A stretch of DNA of 64,000 nucleotides. Origin: Lysinibacillus sp. 2017. GTDB lineage: Bacteria; Bacillota; Bacilli; Bacillales_A; Planococcaceae. The stretch spans positions 2,156,001 to 2,220,000 of the forward strand of contig NZ_CP029002.1 of assembly GCF_003073375.1 (NCBI RefSeq), read 5' to 3'. Both the position numbers and the translations under genes were made by a program. The first letter of the stretch is position 1. Each line of letters begins with the position of its first letter. This document shows, piece by piece, positions 19,225-28,318 of the stretch. The notes below the pieces were generated by a model. The model was not told the origin of the DNA, made no database searches, and saw only the letters and a list, made by a program, of their open reading frames with translations.

Positions 19225-20154
19225 TTACTTCAATAACTCTAATGCAAAGTTGTACTCGACATATGTTTTGCCGTATTCAAGTAATGCTGGAGCCACTTCA
19301 AATTGGCGGAGTGATTTATTGTAACCATATGCTTTTTCACCTCGCGTAATCGTGTAGGAAGGTACCCCTTTTGATAGGATAGCCCCTTTCGCAGTTGATT
19401 CCACTTTATAGCCTAATGCTTCTGAAACTTTGCGTAATGGTACCATTTTTTTGCCTTTTACTTCATAAAAATCCTTGCCGATAATTGCATCGATTTTTGC
19501 AGCTGCATTTGTTTCCGTTTCTTCGGTTTCTGGTATTTCTTCAACTAATTGATCTTCGTATTTCGGGAATACAACAACTTTCGATGGTGTCGTTTGTGCT
19601 GGAATGCTAAATGTTGCTGGACCATAGAAAACGATCGCATTTTGTTTTGTTACTTCATCTTTAGGTACTTCTAAGCCGTTCGCATTCACAATGAGTGTAT
19701 GTTCGCTAAAATTCAATTTCAATTGATTGTCTTCACTCACAAAATTTTTATCGAAGGTTCCTACTTTCACAAAATCAGGATCTTCCTCTTCCCCCACAAT
19801 GACAACTGCTGGATTGTAACGCGGTGGATAAATTAAAATCATCGGCTGATTGGCATACACATAAATTGTCACCGTATTGCCTTCCTTTAATTCCACAGGT
19901 TTGCCCTTCTTGTCTAAAACAATAGTAGAATCACTGACAATAAATTGGAATGGATTTTCTTCATCTTCAATGGTATACATCATTGAAGCGCCAAAAGAAG
20001 CAATGCTTGTAATTTTACCAGTCGTTTGGTTGAAGGTTGATTGGTGTTGCACTTCTTGTGTCACCTCTTTTGAATCTGGTTGCTCCGCTGCTACTGAAAC
20101 TGTGCCTAATAAAAGTGCTGATAACGCTAATGGTGCGATTTTTTTCATTTTCAT
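19225..20154 (-). CDS. Secreted copper-amine-oxidase-stalk-domain protein
   Basis: The 309-residue exported protein has a signal peptide (MKMKKIAPLALSALLLGTVS, cleavage near AEQ). A beta-rich middle follows, with an acidic Glu/Thr linker and one C-terminal copper amine oxidase N-terminal-like domain (KKMVPLRKVSEALGYKVE). That domain is a non-catalytic stalk module common in Firmicute surface proteins. The ATG at 20154 is chosen because AAAGGA lies about 9 nt upstream, giving a clean signal peptide; earlier in-frame starts add a charged leader. A surface role is likely; partners are unknown. Confidence 0.75.
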   Translation of the reverse strand: MKMKKIAPLALSALLLGTVSVAAEQPDSKEVTQEVQHQSTFNQTTGKITSIASFGASMMYTIEDEENPFQFIVSDSTIVLDKKGKPVELKEGNTVTIYVYANQPMILIYPPRYNPAVVIVGEEEDPDFVKVGTFDKNFVSEDNQLKLNFSEHTLIVNANGLEVPKDEVTKQNAIVFYGPATFSIPAQTTPSKVVVFPKYEDQLVEEIPETEETETNAAAKIDAIIGKDFYEVKGKKMVPLRKVSEALGYKVESTAKGAILSKGVPSYTITRGEKAYGYNKSLRQFEVAPALLEYGKTYVEYNFALELLK

Positions 20155-20307
20155 TTTATTCAGTCCTTTCAATCTTTTCATAACATTAGTTGCATGAGCT
20201 TCCAAAAGGTTACACTATTTTTTCATTTATTGTGTAATTATATAAATATGTCCTAAATAATGAATTCCCCGCATTGAGGGGTGTATTGTTGCTTTAGGTA
20301 AAGAATG

Positions 20308-20336
20308 TTATTCCACAATCTGAAATTGTGGAATAA
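20308..20336. promoter_or_regulatory. Perfect 12-bp inverted repeat between divergent genes
   Basis: TTATTCCACAAT and ATTGTGGAATAA flank a 5-nt spacer, between the divergent starts at 20154 and 20406. It could be an operator or an orphan hairpin; there is no T run. Confidence 0.45.
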
Positions 20337-20405
20337 AAAGGATATAAAAAGTTACATCTCGAATATAAACTTATATTATTAAATTTCAGGTGAAGGGAGA
20401 AAGAT

Positions 20406-20873
20406 ATGTTAGTATTTCTACTCTTTTATTTATTAGTAATCCCAATTACAGTCTTATTGCATGAAATAGGGCATGGACTTGGAGTAATCATTTCCTCAAA
20501 ATCTAACGCACATATTTATCTAGGTAATACAAATGAAAAAAACAGAGAAAATTTTAGATTAGGAAGACTTCATTTTCATATCATTTGGTCATATGTAGGT
20601 TATTGTTCATGGGAAAAAGGATTAAATAAACAACAATCTATTATTTCTCTAATAGGTGGTCCAGCAATGTCATTGCTAATTACCCTATTATGTTTATTCT
20701 TTACTTTTTATACTTCTCTCGGGGATTTACGTTCACTCCTATGGTCGACAGCAATTTTAAACTTTGTCAATTTTATTTCCACTATTATACCTATTACATA
20801 TCCTAGGTGGATGCCAGGATATAGCGGACATCCATCTGATGGTTTACAGCTGCTACGATTGTTAAGAAATTAG
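20406..20873 (+). CDS. Small M50-like site-2-protease-type membrane protein
   Basis: The 155-residue membrane protein has HEIGH at residues 19-23, inside the first membrane helix, as in M50 intramembrane zinc proteases. A C-terminal GHPSDGLQLLRLL supplies the possible third zinc ligand (Asp in the N/D-G region). About four helices are visible. It lacks PDZ and CBS domains and is shorter than typical RseP/SpoIVFB proteins, resembling minimal M50-like proteins. GGGAG precedes the ATG. The substrate is unknown; the gene stands alone. Confidence 0.72.
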   Translation: MLVFLLFYLLVIPITVLLHEIGHGLGVIISSKSNAHIYLGNTNEKNRENFRLGRLHFHIIWSYVGYCSWEKGLNKQQSIISLIGGPAMSLLITLLCLFFTFYTSLGDLRSLLWSTAILNFVNFISTIIPITYPRWMPGYSGHPSDGLQLLRLLRN

Positions 20874-21060
20874 AATTCATGCCCCTTATTAAGCTAACAG
20901 GAGCATTAATAAAAAAGTCATAAGTATTTTTGCATTTCATTCGCATCATTACTACTCAACAATCTGGTCGCGATTGTGGAAGAAGGACACTTTTCTTTTT
21001 TCTTAGCAACAATCTTTGAGAAAAGAGCTTTAAGTAAAGTAAAGAAGACCAAAATTTAAA

Positions 21061-21105
21061 AAAACATCCATTATCTCAATAAAAATTTTTAATGGATGTT
21101 TTTTA
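21061..21105. terminator. Shared terminator between convergent genes
   Basis: ACATCCATT/AATGGATGT form a stem followed by a seven-T run on the plus strand and an A/T-rich tail on the other side. Confidence 0.75.
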
Positions 21106-21186
21106 GTTTTATTATAAATTTTTGTTATATACATTAAAACTTAAATACCCTAAAAGAGTGCTTCTTTAAATGTAAAATATACAATT

Positions 21187-23109
21187 TTACTTTGTCTCAA
21201 TATAAATTGCTAAAGGTAAATTACTTCCACCAGAATGCATTAATTCTAATGTGATGATTTCATGACTTTCATTAATTGTGTAGCTAGGAAGTTCAATATA
21301 TTCTGTACCCGGTTTTAATGTAGGAATTAAATGAACTTGTCCATTTAATTTAATAGCTCCACTATACAAACCGCCTCGACCCGATAGTTTTATTTTTACG
21401 TTTTTTACTTGACCAGTTGGATTATCCACAGGAATTTCTACGGTATAATTTATGCCAAAATGCCCTGAATTTCCAACAGAACCGTTTAACTGTTCTAAAG
21501 AACTTTCTTTCGTCAAGAAATGATCCGTTTTGCCATTTGAGATACTATAACCTACTTGGGCATCACCTATTGTATACGTTGGAAATTCCGAGACAATTGA
21601 CGAACTTGGCCAAACGCCTCTTGGATGTGCCGCTAATGAATTAATTGGTACAGGGGATGAATGGATTGTTGTTAACTCTTCATTATTTTTAGCTAGTACT
21701 GTTCGTATTGTATAGCTACTTTCCCCAGTATTTACAGGTTGGATATCCAAGTCGTGTAAAAAGCCGATAATATACGAGTTGTACAATTGGTATAATTGGA
21801 TCATTTTCGTCTCACCCGGTGCAATCGTAATACCTTCACTTTCCGCTTGCTGTAATTGATTGTTTAGAACTTGATCAGCAATCGGTAAACCGATATCGTA
21901 ATTAATCCAACTATTGCTGCTACTTTTGAAGAGGCCTTCAGACTTCGTTACTTTTAAGCTAGTTGTTGTTGACGTATTTTCTACCGTTATTCCCAATTCG
22001 GTATTTTTTCCAAGTGTATTATAGTGCCAACCATAAATACGATGCTCATTCAAAGCTTTGTCAGTGTGTACATTTTGCTCAGATAGTGTAGCAGTTGATT
22101 TCGGTATATCACTCGTTGTTAATGTTTCGGGATTATCACTCACTAATAATGAACGATTCCCTGTAATTTTCGCACTTGGCGTACTTTGTGGTACCTTCGT
22201 TGAACCAAATGATTTTTCCAAAAACTTGCTTGTAAACATGGATTGATATAAGTAAATATACATTTCCTTCTGTTCACTTAAATAACGTAAGTTTCCTCCC
22301 TCACCCATCGAATTTACAATGAACTTTACGGGTACATACATTTTTTCCGATTGAATAAAGGGTTGTTCTGCAGTGATGATCAATTCATCATTTACTTGTA
22401 TTATTTTACTTCCATTTGTGAAAACAAATATTAAACCTGAAATTTGCAATTCAAATTGATCTTTAGAAAGCCATTTACCAGAAGCATTTTCAAGGTTTTC
22501 ATACAAATACTCTGCAGGAATATACGTTCTATCCTGTCTTGTAATAATTGGATCTGTCATAACAATTCGTTTATTATTTATAAGTAAATAATAGGGATTT
22601 TCAATGACTGTCGGTGTTTCAGGAAGCGTTGTTTGTTCTTCATTTATTGATATTTCAACTTTTTGAGCTTGTTGATTCCATTTTACGTTGCCCCCTAAAT
22701 TTTCACTTAAAAATCGAATGGGTACGTACGTTTTATCCTTATAAAGGAATGGAGGTACATCGATTGCAACCTTTTTGCCATTTACATTGGCACTTTTTGA
22801 GTTGACCGTGACATCCACACGTTTTTCATTTCTCTCAGCACTAGCTGTTTTTGTTTTTTGATTCCAATTTACAGAAGTTCCAATGAGTTCAAAGAAATTT
22901 CGCATTGGTAAAAATAGATGACCATTCTTATTTAAGGTTGGGTCTTTAAAAGTTACCTTCTCTCCATTTACCTCTACTGAGACGTTATTCGATATATATA
23001 ATCCATTGCCGACACTTTGATTTGCAAATACGGTGTCCTCATTGAATAATAATAGTGAAGTTGCGATTATTAATGTCACTATGAAAACTTTTCTTAAGTT
23101 ATAAAACAT
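21187..23109 (-). CDS. Large secreted protein with tandem stalk domains
   Basis: The 640-residue exported protein has a signal peptide (about residues 1-29). Two copper amine oxidase N-terminal-like domain units follow (about 38-155, with LFLPMRNFFELIG and TYVPIRFLSENLGG; about 165-290, with TYIPAEYLYENL and MYVPVKFIVNSMG). The C-terminal half is beta-rich and I cannot assign it. No sortase motif or SLH domain is seen, so it may be free or bound non-covalently. It is monocistronic. Confidence 0.72.
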   Translation of the reverse strand: MFYNLRKVFIVTLIIATSLLLFNEDTVFANQSVGNGLYISNNVSVEVNGEKVTFKDPTLNKNGHLFLPMRNFFELIGTSVNWNQKTKTASAERNEKRVDVTVNSKSANVNGKKVAIDVPPFLYKDKTYVPIRFLSENLGGNVKWNQQAQKVEISINEEQTTLPETPTVIENPYYLLINNKRIVMTDPIITRQDRTYIPAEYLYENLENASGKWLSKDQFELQISGLIFVFTNGSKIIQVNDELIITAEQPFIQSEKMYVPVKFIVNSMGEGGNLRYLSEQKEMYIYLYQSMFTSKFLEKSFGSTKVPQSTPSAKITGNRSLLVSDNPETLTTSDIPKSTATLSEQNVHTDKALNEHRIYGWHYNTLGKNTELGITVENTSTTTSLKVTKSEGLFKSSSNSWINYDIGLPIADQVLNNQLQQAESEGITIAPGETKMIQLYQLYNSYIIGFLHDLDIQPVNTGESSYTIRTVLAKNNEELTTIHSSPVPINSLAAHPRGVWPSSSIVSEFPTYTIGDAQVGYSISNGKTDHFLTKESSLEQLNGSVGNSGHFGINYTVEIPVDNPTGQVKNVKIKLSGRGGLYSGAIKLNGQVHLIPTLKPGTEYIELPSYTINESHEIITLELMHSGGSNLPLAIYIETK

Positions 23110-23291
23110 TGTATCCTCATTTCCTTTTATATATTATTTTTATCATTTTTATCATTTTTATCCTATCACAATTTCCCTTATAAGTAAGTATGTACTTATT
23201 TCGAATATTCAATCACTTCAGGAATTAATACTATTTACTCAGTCAGTTATTTCGTAACCGTGACTTATCAATCTGCTAAAAATTCACGCAA

Positions 23292-23326
23292 AAAAGGACC
23301 AACTTTTGTTAAGTCAGTCCTTTTAT
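23292..23326. terminator. Orphan hairpin (AAAAGGAC/GTCCTTTT)
   Basis: The stem has a T run on the minus-strand side but no minus-strand gene ends there. The surrounding 23110-23440 gap also carries three TTTTTATCA-like direct repeats near 23140-23162 and no gene. Confidence 0.5.
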
Positions 23327-23440
23327 TACCAAGCTTCTTTGGAGATGTGATAAATGAACGTTTCTGATATTAAAGGGATTGTAGAATATAAGTAGAAATA
23401 TAATGTATGTATGAAACTAATATAGAGGTGTTTTTATAGC

Positions 23441-23887
23441 ATGAAGAATAATATAGCATTAATAGAGGATAGAAAAAGCTTTCTAATAGCCATTGTTCTG
23501 CTCGTCCTCTTTTATCTGTTCCTAAGTAATTATTGGCACTATCCTTCTCCGCCAATTGATTCAGTTACTTCAAAAGAAGTCGTAAATATTTTGGAGAGTT
23601 CAGATAGTGAATTTATAAAAATTACTACTGAAGAAAATTATGATTGGTATTTAGGTAAGGGTTTATTTACCTTTGATGTGAATGTGTTTACACCACTTTC
23701 AGAAGCAGGTTGGGAGAAACAAGGGAGTATACCTCATTATAATTCAAACGGAAAACTTATTAGTTATGACCAAATTTTCACTCAATCTCAGTCTGATGAT
23801 AAACCAACTATTACCCTCGAATTAAAGATATATCCTTGGAAAGACAGTGTTCAGTTTTTAAAAATCCCTAAAGATGTTAAGTACTAA
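23441..23887 (+). CDS. Membrane-anchored hypothetical protein
   Basis: The 148-residue protein has one N-terminal helix (FLIAIVLLVLFYLFL) and an extracytoplasmic remainder. I do not recognise the domain. The start has GAGGTG about 11 nt upstream. It is followed by a strong terminator, so it is probably expressed as a single gene. Confidence 0.6.
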   Translation: MKNNIALIEDRKSFLIAIVLLVLFYLFLSNYWHYPSPPIDSVTSKEVVNILESSDSEFIKITTEENYDWYLGKGLFTFDVNVFTPLSEAGWEKQGSIPHYNSNGKLISYDQIFTQSQSDDKPTITLELKIYPWKDSVQFLKIPKDVKY

Positions 23888-23904
23888 ATTTCATATTCAA
23901 TAAA

Positions 23905-23948
23905 CTAAAAGGTATATTTAAACGCTTAAATATACCTTTTAGATTTCT
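23905..23948 (+). terminator. Terminator of the 23441 gene
   Basis: A near-perfect 17-bp stem (CTAAAAGGTATATTTAA and its complement) encloses a loop of about four bases. The arms are AT-rich, and the T stretch lies within the 3' arm. Confidence 0.7.
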
Positions 23949-24083
23949 TAATATACAACAATATAGTTTTAGAGCATATCATCTTTAAAAAAGGCTGTTT
24001 TTTAAAAGATTGTTGTTATTTGGTGATCTAGGTCTTTTACTATTAATACAATAAAAAACTGAAACGCTATAGACACGCTGACA

Positions 24084-25679
24084 CTATTCATGTTTTTTAG
24101 GTTCATAGCGGAAGTATTCGAAATCAGCAGGAAGTGATTGCTTCTCTAAATCCACACAATGCATACCGACAAAGGCACCCGTAAAGAAACCTCCACCTTG
24201 TACATAATCATCTGACAGCTTATAGCTTTCAAATTTTGGTCCTACTTCTTCCCAGTCCGTCCCATTTAGTGAATAACTATACTGATAAACATTCGCTGCA
24301 ACACATACCTTCAAGTAAACTTCACCCTTTTCAGGTAGCACAACTGGCGTTTCTAAAGGCGCACTAAAAGCCGTATTGTCATTACTTAAAATTGTCAGAA
24401 CACGCCCTAGCTCTTCATCAAATGTAATATCAAGAGCAGTCCAATTTTCTGTATTATAGTAATTTACAAGGCCTGCATATTGTTGGAATGTTGTTGGCGA
24501 TACATCTACCTTTGTCTCGGCTTCAAAGTGGAAATCCTGCCAACGTCTTGCAACGAACGCTTGTTTAAATGTAGATGTTAAGGATTCTTTCCCGATTAAA
24601 CGTAAATGGCCAGGACGTTCTAGCAAAGTTGCAAAGCTGTCCATCGGTTGACGCAACGTTTGGAAATCCAAAGGCAGTTCACTATTAAAATACGTGATTG
24701 GTGCTGAATTACTTATTGGTTGTGGCACAATAGCTGGTGCCTCAACTTGTAGTTGTGGATAATTGCCTCCAACTACAACAGGCCAACCGTCTTTCCATTC
24801 AATTTTACTAATAGCGGTTTCACGACCTAATGGACAATAGCCACGTGGATCAAGTAATGGTTTATTTTCGTCTTGCAGTGGACGACCAACTAAATAGGCC
24901 AAATACCATTCATCTGTATGCGTTTGAACGAGTGAAGCATGCCCCGCCTTCTGTAGCGTTTCTTCCGGTGTAAAGAATCCCGTAATTAATGGATTATGTG
25001 GAGACAATTCATATGGCCCCTCAATCGATGATGCGCGCGCAATTGTTGCACGGTGATCATAGCGCGTGCCCCCTTCAGCCGTTAATAAATAATAATAGCC
25101 GTCAATTTTATAAAGATGCGGTGCCTCTGTCAGTTTAGCGTTTGTCCCTTTAAAAATGATTTTACGTTCCCCGATAAGAGATTTTATTTCGTGATCATAC
25201 TCTTGAAGACTAATTCCATAAAACGGATGATTATGAAGTCTTGCATCCCAAACCATATTTAAGAGATATTTTTTTCCATCTTCATCATGGTATAAAGAGG
25301 GATCAAATCCTGCACTATTTAAGTAAATAGGCTCTGACCATTCATCTTCAATAGATGTAGCAGTTACCAAGTAATTATGTCCGTCTTTCCATTGCCCAGC
25401 AACGACTTTAATATCGCTATAAATAAGCCAAAATTGTCCATCACTGTATGTAAGACAAGGTGCCCAAACGCCACCAGAATTTGGATTACCAATCATATTC
25501 AATTGAGAAAGGCGCTCTAATGGTCTACGTACAAGTGTCCAATTCGCTAAATCTTTTGAATGGTAAATGCCTACACCTGGAAACCATTCAAATGTAGATA
25601 CTGCAATATAATAATCATCGCCAACACGGCAAATCGAAGGGTCTGGATTAAAGCCTGTTAAAATTGGATTTTGAATCAT
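24084..25679 (-). CDS. xynB: GH43 beta-xylosidase
   Basis: The 531-residue glycoside hydrolase family 43 enzyme has a five-bladed propeller in the first 320 residues and a C-terminal beta-sandwich. The three acidic residues expected in the active site are visible in NPDPSICR (base), SAGFDPSLY (pKa modulator) and LTEAPHLY (acid). Family enzymes of this length (subfamily 11) remove xylose from xylo-oligosaccharides, some with arabinofuranosidase activity. There is no signal peptide, so it acts in the cytoplasm on imported sugars. The ATG at 25679 lies 11 nt after AAGGAG; the upstream GTG overlaps that site. It is the last gene of the sugar-uptake operon. Confidence 0.9.
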   Translation of the reverse strand: MIQNPILTGFNPDPSICRVGDDYYIAVSTFEWFPGVGIYHSKDLANWTLVRRPLERLSQLNMIGNPNSGGVWAPCLTYSDGQFWLIYSDIKVVAGQWKDGHNYLVTATSIEDEWSEPIYLNSAGFDPSLYHDEDGKKYLLNMVWDARLHNHPFYGISLQEYDHEIKSLIGERKIIFKGTNAKLTEAPHLYKIDGYYYLLTAEGGTRYDHRATIARASSIEGPYELSPHNPLITGFFTPEETLQKAGHASLVQTHTDEWYLAYLVGRPLQDENKPLLDPRGYCPLGRETAISKIEWKDGWPVVVGGNYPQLQVEAPAIVPQPISNSAPITYFNSELPLDFQTLRQPMDSFATLLERPGHLRLIGKESLTSTFKQAFVARRWQDFHFEAETKVDVSPTTFQQYAGLVNYYNTENWTALDITFDEELGRVLTILSNDNTAFSAPLETPVVLPEKGEVYLKVCVAANVYQYSYSLNGTDWEEVGPKFESYKLSDDYVQGGGFFTGAFVGMHCVDLEKQSLPADFEYFRYEPKKHE

Positions 25680-25694
25680 ATAAACACACACTCC

Positions 25695-26306
25695 TTAAGT
25701 TGTATAAATTATTTTTTTAATACATGGTTGGCTCGTGAGCATCGTAATCGCACAAATACCGCTGAACCCTATAAGGAAAATTAGAATTGGTTGATAAAAA
25801 CAAATAACGCCCACTGCAAAAATTAGAATGAGTGTGAAAATTGTACGTGGTAAAAAGGCGATTGCTAAAAGCAAACTATTTTTAATTAGTAACCAAACAG
25901 TAGATTCGAACTTCGTATACAAAGGAAAAATGTATAAACTGCTACCTAGCACAAGTATAGTGAGTACAATAAGTACTAGCATCGCTGCCGTTTGAATGGT
26001 TACTGGTAACGTTTGTATAAACAAAAAATTAATAAATAAGAGTATAAGCAAGTAGCCATATATTAGACCAAATTTATTGCTCTTAATAAGCTCACTTTTA
26101 AAAATCGTATAAAAGCTACGAACAATTCGTACATCTTCTCCCTCATAGAGCTGTTTAAAAACAAGGCTCATTGCTGTATACGCCGGCGCAAATCCAAATA
26201 GGATAAGACCTGTGCAACTAAAAAATATAAACAGCAGATTCAGTAGCACCAGATTCATTATCCATTCGCAAACGACAAATAGTTTTGAAAATGTTTGTTG
26301 TAACAT
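25695..26306 (-). CDS. YesL-like DUF624 membrane protein
   Basis: The 203-residue protein has five or six membrane helices. The N-terminal part (LNLLFIFFSCTGLILFGFAPAYTAM) matches YesL/DUF624, which is routinely found in operons for plant-polysaccharide uptake. Its role is not established. AGGAGG overlaps the stop region of the upstream permease gene, 12 nt away, so the genes are co-translated. Confidence 0.82.
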   Translation of the reverse strand: MLQQTFSKLFVVCEWIMNLVLLNLLFIFFSCTGLILFGFAPAYTAMSLVFKQLYEGEDVRIVRSFYTIFKSELIKSNKFGLIYGYLLILLFINFLFIQTLPVTIQTAAMLVLIVLTILVLGSSLYIFPLYTKFESTVWLLIKNSLLLAIAFLPRTIFTLILIFAVGVICFYQPILIFLIGFSGICAITMLTSQPCIKKIIYTT

Positions 26307-26318
26307 AATAATTCCTCC

Positions 26319-27212
26319 TTAGCCTTTTACAGAACCTGCAGCAATCCCTTCAACGATACGATCACTTAAAACAAGGAAGATAATCAATATTGGAATAATA
26401 CTAAACATTAGCGTTGCACCAATAGCACCCCAATCTGTCGAGTACTGCCCAATAAAGTTTTGTATACCTACTGTCAGTGTTTTCAGTTCATCTGAGCTAA
26501 TAAATGTATTTACGAAAACAAATTCGTTCCAGTTGTAAATCATATTAATGATCGATGCCGTAGCAATTACCGGAGCTGTCATTGGCAATGTAATTCGGAA
26601 AAATATTTGATGGATAGACGCACCATCTATAATGGCTGCTTCCTCAATTTCATGTGATAATGCTTCGTAAAATCCTAGTAAAATCATTATCGTAACGGGC
26701 ATATTAAATGCCGTATAAGACAAGATTAATGAAAGCGGATGATTGATCAACCCAATGGCTGTGTACGTATTAAACAATGGAATAAGCGTAGAGTGAATAG
26801 GAATCATCAGCCCTAGCATAAAGAGACCTAGTACAAGCTTATGTCCTCTCCATTGCAAACGCGTAATCGCAAAGGTAACCATACTCGCTAATAAAATTGT
26901 TAAAATAACCGCTGAAACTGTGTAAAAAATACTGTTAAAAAAGTATGTTGCTATATTTCCTTCTGTCCATACTTTAATGTAGTTTTCAAAACGTAATTCC
27001 TGCGGTAATGCAAGTGGTGATAAATTAAAAATTTCATAGTTGTTTTTCAAAGAAAATAGCGCAAGCCAATAGATAGGAAATAGCTGGATAATGGCAATAC
27101 CAATCAATATGACATAAAGTACGCCCTTTCCAATTCTTTGCATAAAGCTGTGCTCTGACGTCTTCTTCGCTACTACTTCTGGCATTTTTAGTTTTTCATT
27201 TAACATATCCAT
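26319..27212 (-). CDS. Sugar ABC transporter permease, MalG type
   Basis: The 297-residue permease has six helices and the cytoplasmic EAA loop (EALSHEIEEAAIIDGASIHQIFFRI) that contacts the ATPase. It belongs to the CUT1 carbohydrate family. It pairs with the preceding MalF-type gene and would use the MsmX-like ATPase encoded at 33120. Operon context suggests xylo-oligosaccharides as substrate. The start may be the ATG at 27212 (GAGAGG upstream) or the one two codons later. Confidence 0.88.
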   Translation of the reverse strand: MDMLNEKLKMPEVVAKKTSEHSFMQRIGKGVLYVILIGIAIIQLFPIYWLALFSLKNNYEIFNLSPLALPQELRFENYIKVWTEGNIATYFFNSIFYTVSAVILTILLASMVTFAITRLQWRGHKLVLGLFMLGLMIPIHSTLIPLFNTYTAIGLINHPLSLILSYTAFNMPVTIMILLGFYEALSHEIEEAAIIDGASIHQIFFRITLPMTAPVIATASIINMIYNWNEFVFVNTFISSDELKTLTVGIQNFIGQYSTDWGAIGATLMFSIIPILIIFLVLSDRIVEGIAAGSVKG

Positions 27213-27227
27213 AGCTGTTCATCCTCT

Positions 27228-28103
27228 CTAATAAAGATCCTTATCAGCGATAGTCAAACGTTGGATTATGAATGTCGCCACCAGGCAAATGACTAATAAG
27301 AAGAAACCAATCGCACTACCATAGCCAAAATCAAATTTATTAAAGGCCGTATTATACATATATGAGGCCATTACTTCACTTGAACCGCTTGGCCCACCGC
27401 CTGTCATAATGTAAATTAAATCGAAATATTTCAACGATCCAACTGCAGCTAGTACGATGGTTACCTTCACAACGTTCATAATTAACGGTAACTTAATTTT
27501 AAGTGCAATTTGGAATGAAGATGCGCCATCGATACGCGCTGCTTCAACAAGAGATTCCGGAACATTTTTTAACGCAGCATAATAAATAAGAATATAAAAA
27601 CCTGCATATTGCCAAATTGTTGGCACAATGATTGCATAAAGCGCTAAATTTGCATCGCCAAGCCATGCAGGTGTATTTTCGAAACCAAGTTTCATTAAAA
27701 ACATATTAAGCATTCCGTTCGATGGATTGTAAATTTTCATCCAAAGTTGTGCAATCGCAACAGAAGCCAGTAACATAGGAATCAAATAAATTTTGCGTAG
27801 TAGATTCGCTCCCTTAATGCGGCTTGCTAAAACGAATGAAATCGTTAAGTAAAATATAAGGCTAATAATTGAAGCCCCTGCTAAAATAAGCGAATGATAG
27901 GCACTACTCCAAAACTTTGAATCTTGTAACAATGCTAAATAGTTTTCAAGCCCGACAAATGTTTTTTGACCAATTCCATTCCATTCCATTAAGCCAAAAT
28001 AGCCCGTTTGTACAATAGGTATATAAACAATACCCAGCAGTAAGAGTAACGCTGGTCCGACATATATCAACAAATCAAGTTTCGAAGCTTTCAATCGATT
28101 CAT
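27228..28103 (-). CDS. Sugar ABC transporter permease, MalF type
   Basis: The 291-residue CUT1-family permease has six helices and the EAA loop (ESLVEAARIDGASSFQI). The ATG at 28103 has AAAGGAG 8 nt upstream; the in-frame GTG at 28112 lies within that site. It is separated from the binding-protein gene by 212 nt of folded sequence, which may set the lower level of permease compared with binding protein. Confidence 0.88.
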   Translation of the reverse strand: MNRLKASKLDLLIYVGPALLLLLGIVYIPIVQTGYFGLMEWNGIGQKTFVGLENYLALLQDSKFWSSAYHSLILAGASIISLIFYLTISFVLASRIKGANLLRKIYLIPMLLASVAIAQLWMKIYNPSNGMLNMFLMKLGFENTPAWLGDANLALYAIIVPTIWQYAGFYILIYYAALKNVPESLVEAARIDGASSFQIALKIKLPLIMNVVKVTIVLAAVGSLKYFDLIYIMTGGGPSGSSEVMASYMYNTAFNKFDFGYGSAIGFFLLVICLVATFIIQRLTIADKDLY

Positions 28104-28124
28104 AGGTATCACTCCTTTTGAAAA

Positions 28125-28153
28125 TAGGACATATCAATAATTGATATGTCCTA
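28125..28153. promoter_or_regulatory. Perfect 14-bp palindrome before the permease gene
   Basis: The arms TAGGACATATCAAT and ATTGATATGTCCTA are separated by one base and followed on the minus strand by TTTT. It ends about 10 nt before the permease ribosome binding site, so it may act as attenuator, processing site or operator. Confidence 0.6.
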
Positions 28154-28159
28154 ATAAAT

Positions 28160-28318
28160 TTATCCCGCATTAACGGGCAGTAAGACTCCCACCTTAGTTC
28201 TTAAGAAGAACGAAAAGCATAGGTGGGAGGGAGATCAACTGCCCATAAAAGCCCGATTGGTTCAACTAACTATCCGTGGGGATGAGGCAAAACCCCCACT
28301 GATTGAAGTTTCACTTTA
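28160..28318 (-). ncRNA. Structured RNA element between binding-protein and permease genes
   Basis: The minus-strand transcript can fold into several stems: GTGGGG/CCCCAC (28276-28299), ACTGCCC/GGGCAGT (28238-28244 with 28175-28181), inside it CTCCCACCT/AGGTGGGAG (28186-28194 with 28221-28229) capped by GTTCTT/AAGAAC, and CCCG/CGGG (28164-28177). The TAA stop of the binding-protein gene lies at its first bases. It resembles the folded right-end RNA of IS200/IS605-type elements (HEARO/omega RNA) as I remember them, but no tnpB or iscB gene is present. An alternative is an mRNA-stabilising intergenic structure of the transporter operon. Confidence 0.5.

Noticed and set aside
19018-19236. 72-codon plus-strand ORF
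   Set aside because: It spans a terminator, is AT-rich without a ribosome binding site, and runs into the gene on the other strand.
28113-28315. Riboswitch or T-box in the permease leader
   Set aside because: No specifier, T-box sequence or known aptamer core could be recognised; only nested stems are clear.
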